Source: Monodelphis domestica (lineage: Eukaryota; Chordata; Mammalia; Didelphimorphia; Didelphidae). From it: a DNA stretch of 64,000 nt. The notes below the pieces were generated by a model that was not told the origin of the DNA, made no database searches, and saw nothing but the letters and a program-made list of their open reading frames with translations. This document shows, one piece after another, positions 1 to 12,599 of this stretch; position 1 is the first letter of the stretch, and the number at the start of each line of letters is the position of its first letter. The stretch lies in contig NC_077229.1 of the NCBI RefSeq assembly GCF_027887165.1, forward strand, positions 113,969,520 to 114,033,519. The letters are read 5' to 3'. A program made the translations under genes and the position numbers.

Positions 1-765
1 GATGGCCATTGAGATCTCTTCTTACTCTCAAATTTTGTGATTCTGCCTACTGTCAGGAAGCTAGGAAGTAGAGATCTGGGACTAGAAAGTTAAGGTCTTC
101 TGATTCTATGTCAAAGGTTCCTTCTATACCACTTTTAATGGGGCCATTAGGTTGATCCTCATGTCACTACAGATTTCAATGAGACTTGGTAGTGTTCTGA
201 TGCAATGGCATCTATAGGTAGAAGCATCTGGAGAAAATTAGAACTATTAAGAAAGTTTGGGGCTTGGGGGATTTTACATAGGAATTCATTTTTTTGAAAA
301 TATATTTCCCTGCTTAATCCTCTGATTGAAGTCAATACCCATTGGCTCACTGAACAAAGTTATCCATTATGACATCTGTCAAGGAGTTTTGTGTGGTCTC
401 ATGTATAGGTTAGAGACAGCTTGTCCAACAAAAGCCTTTAAGATTGCATTTTATAAACCAAGTCAAATGTTTCCTTGGAAGTAATGAACAACTAGGAGAT
501 TGTTTCTATTTATCTCAGTCAGTATAAGTATTGTTTGCTGTCAAAAATTGACTTTGACATCAAAAGTCATTCCCTAATAGTTACGTTTTCAAAACACGAT
601 CAAACAATTCTCAGAAAGATTTGCAAATAGTAAATGGCTACAGGAAAACATGCTCCTAATTACTAATAGTAAAACAAATTCAAGTTAAAACAATATTTGT
701 ATATTGATGCCCTGTTAGTAGAGTTATGAAGTGGTCCAACTACTCTGGATGCCAGTTTGGTATAA
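1..765. other. Intergenic, nothing recognised
   Basis: AT-rich DNA with no convincing coding frame, RNA gene or repeat that I can name. The only open frames are short and without family resemblance. By conserved mammalian synteny, the neighbour 5' of KCNK9 would be the 3' end of TRAPPC9, but no TRAPPC9 exon is visible. Confidence 0.5.
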
Positions 766-832
766 AGGAAATGACTTGCCCCAAATCATACAGATAGAGA
801 TTTGGATGCAGGTTCTTTGAACCCATATCCAG
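766..832 (-). mobile_element. MIR-like SINE fragment, antisense
   Basis: The stretch reads as the reverse complement of the tRNA-related half of MIR, with the acttgcccca...tcata...tttgaaccca order typical of antisense MIR copies. It is short and diverged. Confidence 0.4.
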
Positions 833-934
833 TTGTCTTTTCACTATACTCTACTTCTTCATTTTTGAGGCAAGGAAATTAAGGTCCAGTAAGGATAGCT
901 GATTTGTTGCTCTTTCTCTCCTATTCATTTTCTT

Positions 935-1045
935 CTTTAGACTCAGTTTTCTTAACTGTAAAATAAGGGTTTTTATATTAGATGATTAATTTATAGTCCC
1001 TCAATTTCTTCATCTGTAAAATGGGAATAATGACAACATACCGCT
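935..1045 (+). mobile_element. MIR-like SINE core fragments, sense
   Basis: Two successive diverged copies of the MIR core phrase (ctcagttt..cttaactgtaaaat and caatttcttcatctgtaaaat) followed by the usual gggaataatgacaac stretch. Confidence 0.5.
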
Positions 1046-1094
1046 TTTCTATTCCTCAGAGGTATAGGGATTAATTACTCCCAGTGAGCATCTG

Positions 1095-1345
1095 CTTCAT
1101 TGTGTTAATTCAGGAAATTCTGGAAGTTGCAGATACACATGGCTTCCTTCCAGTCTTATATTGAGCTAAAATTCTGCCTCCCTGCAACTTCTGCCTATTA
1201 GTCCTCAGTCTGTCTGCTGGAATCACAGAGAATACATTTAATCACTTTCATATGCCAATCCTTAAAATATTTGAAGACAGCTATTTTCCCCCTAAGGCTC
1301 TTCTTCCTTGGTTCCATCAAGTGCTCCTCCTTGGCACAATTTCAC
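1095..1345 (-). mobile_element. L3/CR1 LINE fragment, antisense
   Basis: Reads as antisense L3/CR1 3' region: phrases resembling ctgcctccctgcaacttc, a diverged 'attggtcct' segment and atatttgaagacagctat occur in consensus order. Highly diverged, no coding capacity. Confidence 0.6.
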
Positions 1346-1639
1346 ACTTATATCAATATAATTTCCATTCCCACTATGAATCAAAGACTCTTCTCATCTA
1401 ACTCTGGGAATTGCTACTGTATGTGTCAAATATTTCTCTATCGTAAACCTGTAGAGAAGGAATTTGAGGAAAGACTCACTCCCTTGGCAAGTGGGGTGGA
1501 AGAAGAGGTTGGAATTGAAGAGGGCTGGAGGGTGTAAACTGATGAATGAGCCAACAGAGATGATGGTGATAGAAATGGCAAGCATACAGAGCACAAATTT
1601 CCAAGTATTTATACTGTGTTTTACTTTCACAGATAACTA

Positions 1640-1860
1640 GAATGTAAGAGATAGAAAGGACTTTAGAACATAGATTGTTATGGCAGAGTAGAAAATATTC
1701 AAAGTAGAAGGGATCATAACACATAGAATGTTAAAAAATGAATATAAAACTTAAAAGAGACCTTAGGATGTAGAATTCCAGAATTAGAACATGGAATGTT
1801 AGAAACATAGAATGTTTCAGCTGAAAGGAACTTAAATAATCATAGAATTTTAGGGTTGGA
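1640..1860 (+). repeat. Degenerate tandem repeat, 'agaacatagaatgtta' unit
   Basis: At least four irregular copies of a roughly 45-base unit built on tagaacatagaatgtta plus a 'gaaaggaccttag'-type segment. The unit resembles the start of antisense MIR3/L3 tails but here is reiterated in tandem. Related arrays lie near 15.96, 43.2 and 50.4 kb. Confidence 0.55.
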
Positions 1861-2219
1861 TGAGGTCCTTTATCTAGACCAACTCCTTCATTTTACAGAG
1901 GAGGAAAACAATAATCACTTACATTAACACAGTGCTTACGGGTTTGCAAAGCACTTTCCTCACAATTGTGGAACAACTGTTCTTTAATTAAATTAAATTA
2001 ATTAATTTTTAAAATGTCCATCATACTGTGGGTAAGGATTTAAACTCTAGATTTTCAGTTGTCAATATTGTTTTTTCCCTGCACCACATTAACTGTCTCT
2101 CAGAGATGAAATAATTTTCACAAGTTCATACCAAGGGATGGTAGCAGGGGTGGGACATGAATTTAGGTAGTTTGATGTTAGTTTGAGTTTTCCTTTACTA
2201 ACCTAGCTTGTTTCCTTTT

Positions 2220-2420
2220 GCAGAACAGCAACCTGGTCTCCAGAGAAAGGTGCCAAGAGTAGGAGAACTGGATCTGGAGTCAAGAGAACCTCAACTTAAA
2301 TTCCACCTCTGTGACTGAGGGAAGTCACTTATCCCCTTCTGTTTCCTCTTTTGTAAAATGAGAGAAGGAAGGTGGGCCAGGTGTTCATTCCTTCCATCTC
2401 TAAATCTATGATTGTGTATG
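2220..2420 (+). mobile_element. MIR-type SINE, sense
   Basis: A tRNA-like head (ctggatctggagtcaagag), a B-box-like aaattccacctctg, then gggaagtcacttatcc and the core tgtttcctcttttgtaaaatga in consensus order. Confidence 0.6.
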
Positions 2421-3145
2421 GAAGAAGCTTGTCTACACCTAATGATTGGGATAGTCAAGAATTCTAGAAAAGGTGTTGCTTACAGATTTTAGAGCAGATC
2501 TGGAGTACTGGGGATACTAGAAAAAGGTAGCCTGAGGCCAGGGAATGTTTTGGGACAGATTACTTTTCTCATACTACCTGGGAAACTCTTTTTGTCCTAT
2601 GGAAGTTGTAGAAACCAGATTCATCAAGAGTTCATCAGCCCAAATGACTGACTCATGGGGCAGTTGAGAACCTAGAATGGTCAGACAGAGAACATAGACT
2701 GTCGGAGCTTGAAGAGATCTTAGGAATTACCTAGCCTAACCTCTTTTCTTCACTGAAAAGAACACTAACCATGTCCTATCACATCTTCCCTGGTTCCCTG
2801 CAAATACTCAGGCACCAACTGTTTGACATCACTTTGATTTCCAGGAAAAGACTGACCCTAGGGAAGAAATGTCAAGTCCCTTTAGGGTTGGGTCAACATA
2901 GAGCAGAATGAAAGACCCAAGTTCCACATGGATCACTAAAGTAGGAATGGCATTTTTGAACCTGGTGAGGAATGCAATATGTTCACAAATAAATATATTT
3001 ATTAATATAAAAATACACAGTATTTTGGGGTGGGGGGAAAGGAATATAACACCTAGAGTATGATAATGAGAGTATGATAATTGAAGGAGATAGCATTTCA
3101 ACTGATCCTTTAAGGAAACCAAGTTTTACAAATGATGAAAGTGAG

Positions 3146-3340
3146 GAGGTAGCTGGGTGGCTCAATGGTTTGAGGGTCAGGCCTAGAGATGGGAGGTCCT
3201 AGGTTCAAATCTGGCCTTAGACACTTCCTAGCTCTTCAACCCTGGGCAAGTCACTTAACCCCATTGCCTAGCCCTTACCACTTTTCTACATTGGAACAGA
3301 TTGTATCAATTCTAAGCCATAAGGTAAAGTGTTTTGTTTT
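3146..3340 (+). mobile_element. Marsupial SINE1-type element, sense
   Basis: Nearly full-length tRNA-derived SINE: head ggtagctgggtggctcaatg, aggtcctaggttcaaatctg (B-box region), acacttcctagct, ctgggcaagtcacttaaccc, cattgcctagcccttacc, and the tail ending in aagccataaggtaaag followed by a T/A-rich tract. This layout is characteristic of the marsupial SINE1 family and is a main reason for calling the host a marsupial. Confidence 0.8.
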
Positions 3341-3859
3341 GTTTTTTTTAAGGAAAAAAACAAAAACAAAACTGGAGGGTATTTGGGTCAGTAGAACATG
3401 ATTGCTTATTGTTAAGCATTTGAAGGAGAGTTCAATTTATTGTGCGTGGCCTCAGAGTATAGATTTTGTAGCAATAGTACCAGAGAAGTCGATATCAGGA
3501 CAATTAATGTTATCTTAAAGTGGGATTTGCTCTTTAGGAGACAGTCACTTATTCTTCATTGGTAGCCTTCAAAAAGTGGAGGACTACTTGTCAGGGATGT
3601 TAGGCAGTTCCCACACAGAAACATTAGGTCATATTCTTTCTATGTTGCCTTCTAACTCTGACTTGAATTCCTAGAATCTCAGGAATTTTAGTATATAGAA
3701 CATAAACTACAAATACAGAATTGCCCTTATTGCTTCTCTATGAGTTGGAATCAAATAGTTCACAATTTGATTTTTAAATATTTTCTCTGTGCCTCCCTTA
3801 TCAACAGGTATATAGTAGACAGAATTCTGGTGTCTGGAAGACCTACTGCATTCAAATTC

Positions 3860-4356
3860 CATTTTAGATGCTTACAAAGAAAGGTAAGAACATAGCCCCT
3901 GCTCTCAAAGAGCTCATATTTGAATGGAAAAGACAATATACAAATAACTATGTACATATAAATTATATACAGCATAAATGTCAGGCAATTGACAACTATT
4001 AACTGCTTATTGCTGTGTAGGCATTGTGCTAAAGAAAAACAATCTTAGAAAACATGCACTTAGCAATTGGGAGGGACCAGAAAGTAGGATTTGAACTGGG
4101 TCTTAAAGTAAGCTAAGATTCAGAGGAGAGAAACTGGCACATTCCAGGTGTGGGAACCAATCAAGGAAAAGGCATGGAGTTGAGACATACTACCTCTCCT
4201 AGGAAAGAAATAACAAGTAGGCCAATGGAGATGGATTAGTGAGTATCTGGAGAGGGATAAAGTATAAGAAGACCAGAAATGTAGGAAGAGGTCAGTTTAA
4301 ATAACAGGAAACTCTTATATTTGATCCTGGAGGTAATATGGAGTCATTAGAGTTTT

Positions 4357-4391
<35 letters not shown>

Positions 4392-4555
4392 TAGGAAGGC
4401 TAGTGACAAGGATGGCATGAGGAGACCTGTAATTTAGGCATATATCACTGACAACTAAAAGGAAAAGAGATTGGAGTGGGGGAAAGACTGGAGGCAGAAG
4501 GCTATTATAGTAATCTAAGCATGTGGTAACTTGGGTATGGACCATGTTGTGTAAG
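3860..4555 (+). repeat. Unnamed dispersed repeat, two segments
   Basis: Segment 3860-3985 (cctgctctcaaagagctcat...) and segment 4055-4555 (gggtcttaaagtaagctaag ... cattccaggtgtgggaa ... ttatatttgatcctggaggt ... aggctattatagtaatctaa) match, in order, the repeat at 48175-48810. I recognise the pattern as a widespread mammalian interspersed repeat but cannot name the family. A GT microsatellite interrupts it. Confidence 0.55.
4359..4390 (+). repeat. (GT)16 microsatellite
   Basis: Sixteen uninterrupted GT units inside the dispersed repeat. Confidence 0.97.
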
Positions 4556-4591
4556 GATAATTTTAGTGTTTTGACTTAAAATCTAAATAAG

Positions 4592-4737
4592 TGGTCGCCA
4601 TGGGAAATTCCCAAATATGAAAATACCCAAGTCAGCTGGGGATTTATGGAGATTTTAATTAATAAAGAGAGAAGGAATTAAGGAAAGGAAAGGAGAGAGA
4701 GAGACAGAGAGACAGAGAGACAGAGAGAGACAGAGAC

Positions 4738-4770
<33 letters not shown>

Positions 4771-4861
4771 CAGAGAGAGAGAGACAGAGAGAGACAGAGG
4801 GAGAGAGAGACAGAGAGAGAGACAGAGAGAGACAGAGAGAGAGAGAGACAGAGAGAGAGAC

Positions 4862-4937
<76 letters not shown>

Positions 4938-5990
4938 AATTTATTTAAACTGCTCTGGCTCAAACTGAGCCAAGCAGTAGTTAAAGGCCTAGGCCAAAGT
5001 GGCCTCCATGAGCCTAAGGGAGAGGGAGTCAATCTTATCACTCACCACAAGACCGTCTCCAAGCAAGCTCCAGTCCTGAACTGAGTTCAGAATCTAATTC
5101 GACTCTGAACTCAATTACTTCACTGACTTTTTACCCTTCCTTTTAAAGAAATTTTCTCTTATGTCACCTCCCCTAAATTTTCATGTCTACCAATCACAGT
5201 AGATGCTTTTTTCCAGGACTGCCCATTCTTAGTTCTCACCTTCTCTGGTTAGATTATATCTTCTGAGTACTTCATACTTCTTTGTTAAGCTTGCCTTTTG
5301 TGAGTTACTTGACCTTTTGTGATTAATTTAACCTTTAAAGGTACTCAACACCTTTTTTTGTATTAGAGCTAAAAATAGACTTAGTTTAAGGGTCTAGCTT
5401 CACTATAAGGTATGAGTTAAGTATCTTCATTGTTCAATCAGGAGTTCCTAAAGTATGCCTAAGTATGGGTGGAGTAATGTAAAGTTCCCAAGACATTCCT
5501 GATTCTTGTTAGACCAAGAATCTCCATTGTTACAAAAAGAAAATAGCTGAATCAAATCTTCTAAAGTATAGTCTGAGTAGTTTTTAAGACTCACAACCCC
5601 CCCCCCCATGATCATTGGGAGACTAGTCTCTCCATTGATCATTTAATATTATCATCTTGTAGTCCTAAAGCACTTCTAATTTTCTAAGAAGAAATTACAG
5701 TAGTTATGGAGGAATAGAAAAGAGAGAAAGCAAAACCAATGTTTTTCTAGGCACATTGACAGAAAGCCAAATTAGGGGCAGTTCCCTTGGCATAAAAGTG
5801 AACATTTACAAATAAATGTTCAATCAAACTTCAGTTCAATCAACTACACCCAAAGTTTGTTCTGGATCTTCTTGATGTAGTGTGGGTTTTCTGGCATCTT
5901 TCTGCAACAGTTCATTCTCTGGATTTAGGAGTTAGCAAGCTTCTTCCTTGAAGATCTTTCTTGAACAAAAAATCAAAATCTTGGATTGCA
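4592..5990 (-). mobile_element. Antisense LTR-type retroelement
   Basis: Non-coding stretch that I recognise as a marsupial endogenous-retrovirus-type LTR with adjoining sequence, lying antisense. It holds tggtcgccatgggaaattcc at one end, ccaatcacagtagatgc, a run of T-rich tracts, and gttctggatcttcttgatg further on. It has no gag, pol or env frame. The split between LTR and internal sequence, and the exact ends, cannot be fixed by eye; target-site duplications were not identified. A GA-rich microsatellite lies within it. Confidence 0.5.
4690..4934 (+). repeat. GAGACA/GA compound microsatellite
   Basis: About 245 bases of purine-only-plus-C repeat: irregular gagaca and gagagaca units, then about 27 GA units. 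Long open frames on the minus strand here are pure Ser/Leu low complexity and not genes. Confidence 0.97.
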
Positions 5991-6061
5991 TTAAAAATAC
6001 AGTTTGTGGTAGTGTGAGTGGAAAGAAGGGGATGTATAAGAAATGTAAAGTTAGAAAGGAG

Positions 6062-6530
6062 AAGATTTATTTTATTTTATTTTTACCAATTACATGTAAT
6101 AAAAAATTTCCACATAAGTTTTCCAAAATTATATGATCCAAATTGTCTCCCTTCCTTCTTACTCCCCTAACTCCTGCTGACAAACAATTCATTCTAGGTT
6201 ATGAATGTATTCTCACACAAAACATATTTCTATATTCAGTTTTGTAAGTGAATAATATTATAAAATCAAAACTCCAAACATAAGCCTAAATAAACAAGTG
6301 AAAAATCACATGCTTTCATCTGTATCCTGACACCATCATTTCTTTCTCTGGAGGTGGAGAGTATTCTTTGTCATAATTCCCTCAGAAATGTCCTGGATCA
6401 TTGTATTGCTGTTAGTAGTAAAGTCTATCACAGTTGATCATTCTATAATATTGCTGTTACTATGTACAATGTTTTCCTGGTTCTGTGTATTTCACTCTGC
6501 ATCAGTTCATGTAGGTTAGAAAGGATAAGA
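6062..6530 (-). mobile_element. Marsupial L1 3' UTR, antisense
   Basis: Starts with the tttattttattttatttt end, then accaattacatgtaat, a CT-rich stretch, cacaaaacatatttctatat, tggaggtggagagtattctt, tgtcctggatcattgtattg and ttcactctgcatcagttcat. This order is the reverse complement of marsupial L1 3' UTRs. Non-coding and diverged. Confidence 0.7.
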
Positions 6531-7019
6531 TTTGAATGAGATGAGCATCAGTGAGTAGTTGAGGCCCCAGTAAAATAAAAGGGTTGGACAAAATGATCTT
6601 TAAGGTCCCATTTCAACTTTAAAATCTGTGCTTCCATAAATGTAGGAGGGATCAGACAATGGAAAGCCTCCTGCTTTGATGTGATTTTCCACTGTAGTGA
6701 TAGGTTAATAATTTTTCTGCCTATTTTCTTCCAGTTTTGTGAGCAAGGGTACATTTTTCTTCCCTTGGAATGTGAGGAAATCAGGGTAGGGTTGCAGCCT
6801 GTGGGAGGAGAGAAACGTTGGGAGCTTACTCCAATGGAGAACTGACACACATCCTTAGCTGCATTAATATACCTACTTCTGGGGGGAAAAAAAAGAATCT
6901 AAGTGAAATTGTATTTTTAAGTATCCCAGGGAATTTGGGCATTTAAAGATTTCCTATGGCAAATCCTTTCATAAAATGAACAGGGTTTTAGTTAACAGAC
7001 TCCATTTTTTGGGACAGGT

Positions 7020-7145
7020 GTCATAGGATTGAGAGCTAGAAAGGGACTTCAGACTTCATTTAATACATGAGGAAACTGAGGCAGACTGAGGCTAAATGAC
7101 TTGCTTTGGTCACACCGCAATACAACTTGAGATCAGGTATTGTTA
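7020..7145 (-). mobile_element. MIR3-like fragment, antisense
   Basis: gagagctagaaagggacttc, then atgaggaaactgaggcag, aaatgacttgctttggtcac: the order of antisense MIR3-type copies. Confidence 0.6.
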
Positions 7146-7486
7146 CGAGGTCTGGGATGAGAATGAAGGCTTGAGTTGTTTCTGTTCTCAGCTCTGCCCC
7201 TGATGTCCTGTGCACTACTGTGCAGGCCATTTCATTTCTCTGAGTCTGGATTTCCCCTTCCGTTGAAGGAAAGACTGGAGCAGTTACCTTCAGCAATCTT
7301 TTCTAGTTGCGATCTCTCTGAGCTTAAAAATAAAAAGAAACAAAAAATCTTGCATTTTAGTGTTTCGGGTTCCTGTGAATCGAGGTCGACCAGTAATTCG
7401 CTGTATGTTTCCCCCTGGTGGCTAAACAGAAGGCATGCACCCTCCAGAGAGGGGCAGGTGAATTGGGAATCTGATGCCACAGGTCC

Positions 7487-7614
7487 TGACTCACTGGGCT
7501 CTGATGAGCATCAGGTCCCCGAGAGGAAGGCTTGATTGGGGTTCCGTCGTGGGCTGTGCGGTTCGGCATCACCAGCTGTTGGGAATCCTCCGTCGCTGCT
7601 TCCCGGATGAGTCA
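7487..7614. promoter_or_regulatory. Two AP-1-type heptamers
   Basis: TGACTCA at 7487-7493 and TGAGTCA at 7608-7614 match the AP-1 (TRE) consensus exactly and lie 121 bases apart at the far 5' side of the KCNK9 promoter region. Binding is not shown; two such heptamers can occur by chance in a few kilobases. Confidence 0.25.
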
Positions 7615-7649
7615 CCTACTTGACAGAAGGAATCTGTCCCCGGGGATGC

Positions 7650-7666
7650 GGGGGGGGGGGGGGGGG
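7650..7666 (+). repeat. G17 homopolymer
   Basis: Seventeen consecutive G, followed by GA-interrupted G runs to 7676. Could form a G-quadruplex on the + strand; also a likely site of sequencing length error. Confidence 0.9.
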
Positions 7667-8044
7667 AGGAGGGGGGTTCGTTTCTAAATTGACTTATGGA
7701 CCACAGGAGAAGAGCATATGTGAGTGGTTGTCCTTCCTCCCTTCCCTTCTTATCTTCTCCAAGCCTCCTTCCTTTCTAGTGCAAATACACAGCCTTCTCC
7801 TCCGCCCCTCAATTAACTCCTCTCCTTTACCCCACCCCCATGGTCTTGGAGCCTTTTGGACTCTGGTCTGAGTTGCTGACACCCAGCTCCCAGCCTCTTA
7901 TTGTATTTCTCTTCGTTTTGGAGTGACACCAGCTGAAGGAAGCATCCCAGCACTCAGTCTGCTCGTTTCTGAAGAATGCCAAACGTCCCTCCATCCGATG
8001 ACAGGAAACAGGGAAAGGGTGGCCTCATTCACTCATGCTTAAAG

Positions 8045-8365
8045 CATGTTGGAAACGGAAGAGTCTTTAGAAAAGTTCTTCCCCTTCCTCTTTTACCCCC
8101 TCCCCAATTTACAGAGGAGACTGAGGCCTGGCTAAGGGAAAAGACTTCCCCAACGTCGCTCAGCAAGTCAGAAGCAAGGGCTGGAATTAAACCTTGGGTG
8201 GAGTAGCTCGATGACATAGAAAGGGCATTGGATTTGAACTGGGATCCTAGCTCTGGTATTTGCTACCCATACGAATGTGATCAAGTCACGTTAAAATCTC
8301 TGGGCCTCAGTTTCTTCACTTGGAAAATGGAAGTGTTGTGTGATTAGCTGCTTTCTAAAATTCGT
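8045..8365. mobile_element. MIR3-like (antisense) then MIR-like (sense)
   Basis: 8045-8195 carries caatttacagaggagactga...agtcagaagcaagggctgga, antisense MIR3. 8210-8365 carries catagaaagggcattggatt...gatcctagctctggtat and gggcctcagtttcttcac, sense MIR. Both are old and flank the CpG-rich region. Confidence 0.55.
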
Positions 8366-8571
8366 GGCGGCTCTAATTCCTGTAATCAGATTGCTTCTTC
8401 AGAATCAGCGTGGGGAGCTAGGGGTGGCTTCATACTGCTCAAGGTTGCAGTGAGTTTCAAAGCTCTCCCGGTTGATAGAGGTGGGCTCCTACCTTCCACA
8501 CCCTTTAATACTCCCTCCCCGATACCCCCACCCCCAATCTCCACTGTCCCTTCCTCGGGAATTCAGTGTGT

Positions 8572-8577
8572 CACGTG
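8572..8577. promoter_or_regulatory. E-box CACGTG
   Basis: Perfect palindromic CACGTG (USF/MYC-type E-box) within gtgtcacgtgagtg, about 3.2 kb upstream of the KCNK9 start codon. Function is inferred only from the motif. Confidence 0.25.
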
Positions 8578-10650
8578 AGTGATGTAGGGGTGGGACAGGT
8601 AGGGTGCAACCCTGGCTCAGCCAGCCCCTAATTCTTTAGGTACCCAGCGGCAATTAGGGAAGGGGAGAGATTTCTGCCTAGCCTTCATTAGTGCCTCATT
8701 TTACCCCGGGCAGCCCACACATTGGCCGTGGCCCGCGTAGGTTTCTTCAGATAGAAGGGGGTGGGACCAGCGGCCGCGGGGGAGGGGCTGAGGTGGAAGT
8801 CGGAGATAGCTAGAGACTGACAGGAAAGGAGGAGGAAGAAGAGGAGACAGAGGAGGCAGAACCAGAGAACCCGCTGGGAAGAACAGGGGATAGGGCGCGA
8901 GACCAATGCCTAGGGATTGAGCTCTTTTCTCAGTCTCCCCATCCCCACCTAGGCGAAGAAGGTGGGGAAAAGCGAGGAAAAGAAAGATGCTTTTGTCTTG
9001 CCTTGCAAAGAATGAGAATCCTCAGATAAATCGGGGAGGGGGCGGGGGCTGTGCAAGGAGATAACTGCGGGGTGGGGTCTCTGACTCAACTACAACCTTC
9101 TCGAGCTTCTGAAGAGACTGAGAGGAGCGAGAGGACCGGGACTAGGGGATATCTGCCCAGCTAGAGCATGCCAAGAGGATAAGAAGGAACATCCTAGAAG
9201 AACGCTTTCTTTGAATGGGATTGGGGTAGGAGGGTTGAGAAGAAAGAACGTGCGCCTCTATCCTTTTGTATCAATCTCCCTTCCCAGATTGTTTCAAGTA
9301 GCTTCGTTTTCCTTCCTCCCTGGGACGTCCCTATGCCCGCGCCAGAGGGGGCTCCCTGCTCTGTCCCGACCTGGCAGCGAAAAAGGTCGGCGGCGTGAGC
9401 TACTCGCAGCCGATCGGCTCATGCCTCCAGCCTGGGTGGTTGCAGTCAGTTCCAAGTCCCGGCCCGCGCTCCGAAGCGGAGAAGAAAGTGCTCTGCAGCT
9501 CTGACTGGTTCCAGGTGGACAGAGCCCAAGGGGAATCTTCTGAGGACCCTTTTCCTCCCCATTCCCAGTTTTCCCCAAAGCTCCCTTGTTTACTTCTTTC
9601 TCCTTCCTCGTCCCTTTCCAGGTTCCCAGTCTCTTCTTTCAAGCCATCAGTATTCCCGCCCCAGCCCCCCAGCCTAAACCCATCTTTTCGTCTTCCCTGG
9701 GATACGCCCCTTGCCAGTGATTTTCTCCTGAGCTCTAGTCTCCAGCCCGAAATCTCGGACCACCCGAATTCCCCTCTTGCTGGGGTAGAGACCCCGAGGA
9801 GCTCTCTCCAAAGCCCCTGGCCCTCCTCAGCTGGGATGGCACTTCAGAGGACTGACTGAGGAGCCTTTATTTATGCCACCCTTCTCCTCCCCCCATCCCT
9901 TTGGTTTTCAGTCGAAAAAACAAAAACCTCCAAGTGTTCCGTAGCTCCTCCCCCTCCTCCTTTCACACACCCAGATTTTATTATTCATAGCGTTCTGGCC
10001 CGTTATCTCCTTCCCCTCCCCCCTTCTTTCCATCATCTTCTCCCCGCCCTTTGAGTCCCCTCCTGGCGAGCCGCGTGCGTCTCTGCGCCCTGGTCGTGTC
10101 TGCGGCGAGAGCCGCCACAGATTTGGAGCCAGCTGGCCCTGGACTTTGGGGAGGCGACTCGCCGAGGGAAGACATGAGGAGTGCCATGGTGTAAATCAGC
10201 CCTTCCCCAAACGCCCCCACTGCGACCACCATCCCGAAGATTAGCCACAGGGGCTGACACACATATTTTACACACTCCCATGCGCGCACATACACAGACA
10301 CACACCTACACAGGCCGATTGAGCGCAGCATTGAGGCTGTTTGAGCTTTATTGCTTGGGGGAGAAATCAGGGGACACCTCCCTTCCTTCCAGCGCCTGGT
10401 GTCTCTCCCCAACTCCGCTCCCAGTCGCCACCTGCAGCCCTGGGACTCCCCCGCCTTTTGTTTAGCTGCCTGGACACGGGTAGGGAATCCGGTTAGGCTC
10501 ATGAGCCCGCTCCAGCCCTGGAACTCCCCGAGGCTCGCGGGACTCCCTTTTGGTCCCCTGAGCGCTCCGCGCAGACCCGCTCTGGCACTGACAGAGGGGA
10601 GGGAAATGAGCTGCACTTAGACTTGGTCTCTGACCGCGCCCTCCTCATCG

Positions 10651-10671
10651 CCCCCCCCCCCCCCCCCCCCC
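10651..10671 (+). repeat. C21 homopolymer
   Basis: Twenty-one consecutive C inside the CpG-rich region, flanked by catcg and gggttc. The run gives a G-quadruplex-capable G21 on the minus strand. Length is likely to be variable or uncertain in assemblies. Confidence 0.95.
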
Positions 10672-11258
10672 GGGTTCTGTCTCTGCTCTGGGGCTGGAGG
10701 GCAACGGAAAGAAAACTTGCAAGGCAGCCTGGGGGCTTAAGCGAAAATCAGGCTAGAGGAGGATCCGACTAGGAGAAGAAAACATTTTCTTCTCTCCTTT
10801 TCTCCCTTCGGGACTTTTGGACACCCCCGCCCCCTGCACTTGCTTGTTTCATCCTATATCCCTCTCTTGCCTCTCTTTTCCCTACCCCCTCCTTGCCTGG
10901 CATCTAGAGGGGACTTCTGAAGACCTGTCTCTTTGTAAACTTTTCCCCCTTTGGTGGGAGTTGGGGTCGGGGAGAGGGAGGGTGAGAGGGCCTGCAAACT
11001 CCAGTCCGGCTCTGCGCTCTACGGACCTGCAGGCGCTGCCTCCAGTTCCTTAAAGCCCGCTGAGGCTAGGAGGAGGAGGAGGAAGAGAAAGCTGGAGGCG
11101 GGGAGGACGAAGGGGAAGGAGAGAGAAGAGGGATAGCTGCTGCTCTTGGAATAAGAAGAGACAGTGGCGACAGTAGACTAGAGGACTTGGGTGCTGGGGT
11201 TTTGTTTTGTTTTGTTTTTCGGGGGAGAGAGTCTTTTCCCCTCCCCAGTGGTCACTAG

Positions 11259-12269
<1,011 letters not shown>

Positions 12270-12599
12270 TAAAATGTTATTAACGAACCCCCTCAACCTC
12301 TTACCTTCACCCTTCCCACCCAAAGAGTCCCCTATCGAATCTATTTCTGTATAGTCTTTGAGAGCTCTTTACTTCTTATCACCGTCCCTTCCTCATCATT
12401 TTGTGTGTGTGTGTGTGGGGTGGGGAGTGGGGGGTGGCAACAAGGGGCTAGGAGACCGGGCCTGAGGGTCTCTATGTAGCTGTGCTTTGAACTCCTGGAA
12501 CCTAGAGTTTCGAGATGGATAAGGAGCCGAAGCTCACTTTTGTGAGAGTCAGGAGCTAAGAATAAACCTGTTTCAGACCTTCCCTCCCTTCCTGCTTCC

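Noticed and set aside
4655..5041. 128-codon Ser/Leu-rich frame on the minus strand
   Set aside because: It is the translation of the GA/GAGACA microsatellite; no protein family and no codon structure.
1..9200. TRAPPC9 exons or another upstream gene
   Set aside because: Synteny suggests TRAPPC9 lies 5' of KCNK9, but no exon-like sequence with splice sites or recognisable protein was seen.
9981..10616. 211-codon open frame on the minus strand upstream of KCNK9
   Set aside because: It lies in CpG-rich, stop-poor DNA, contains no recognisable domain, and is divergent low-information sequence. A divergent promoter transcript is possible but not supported.
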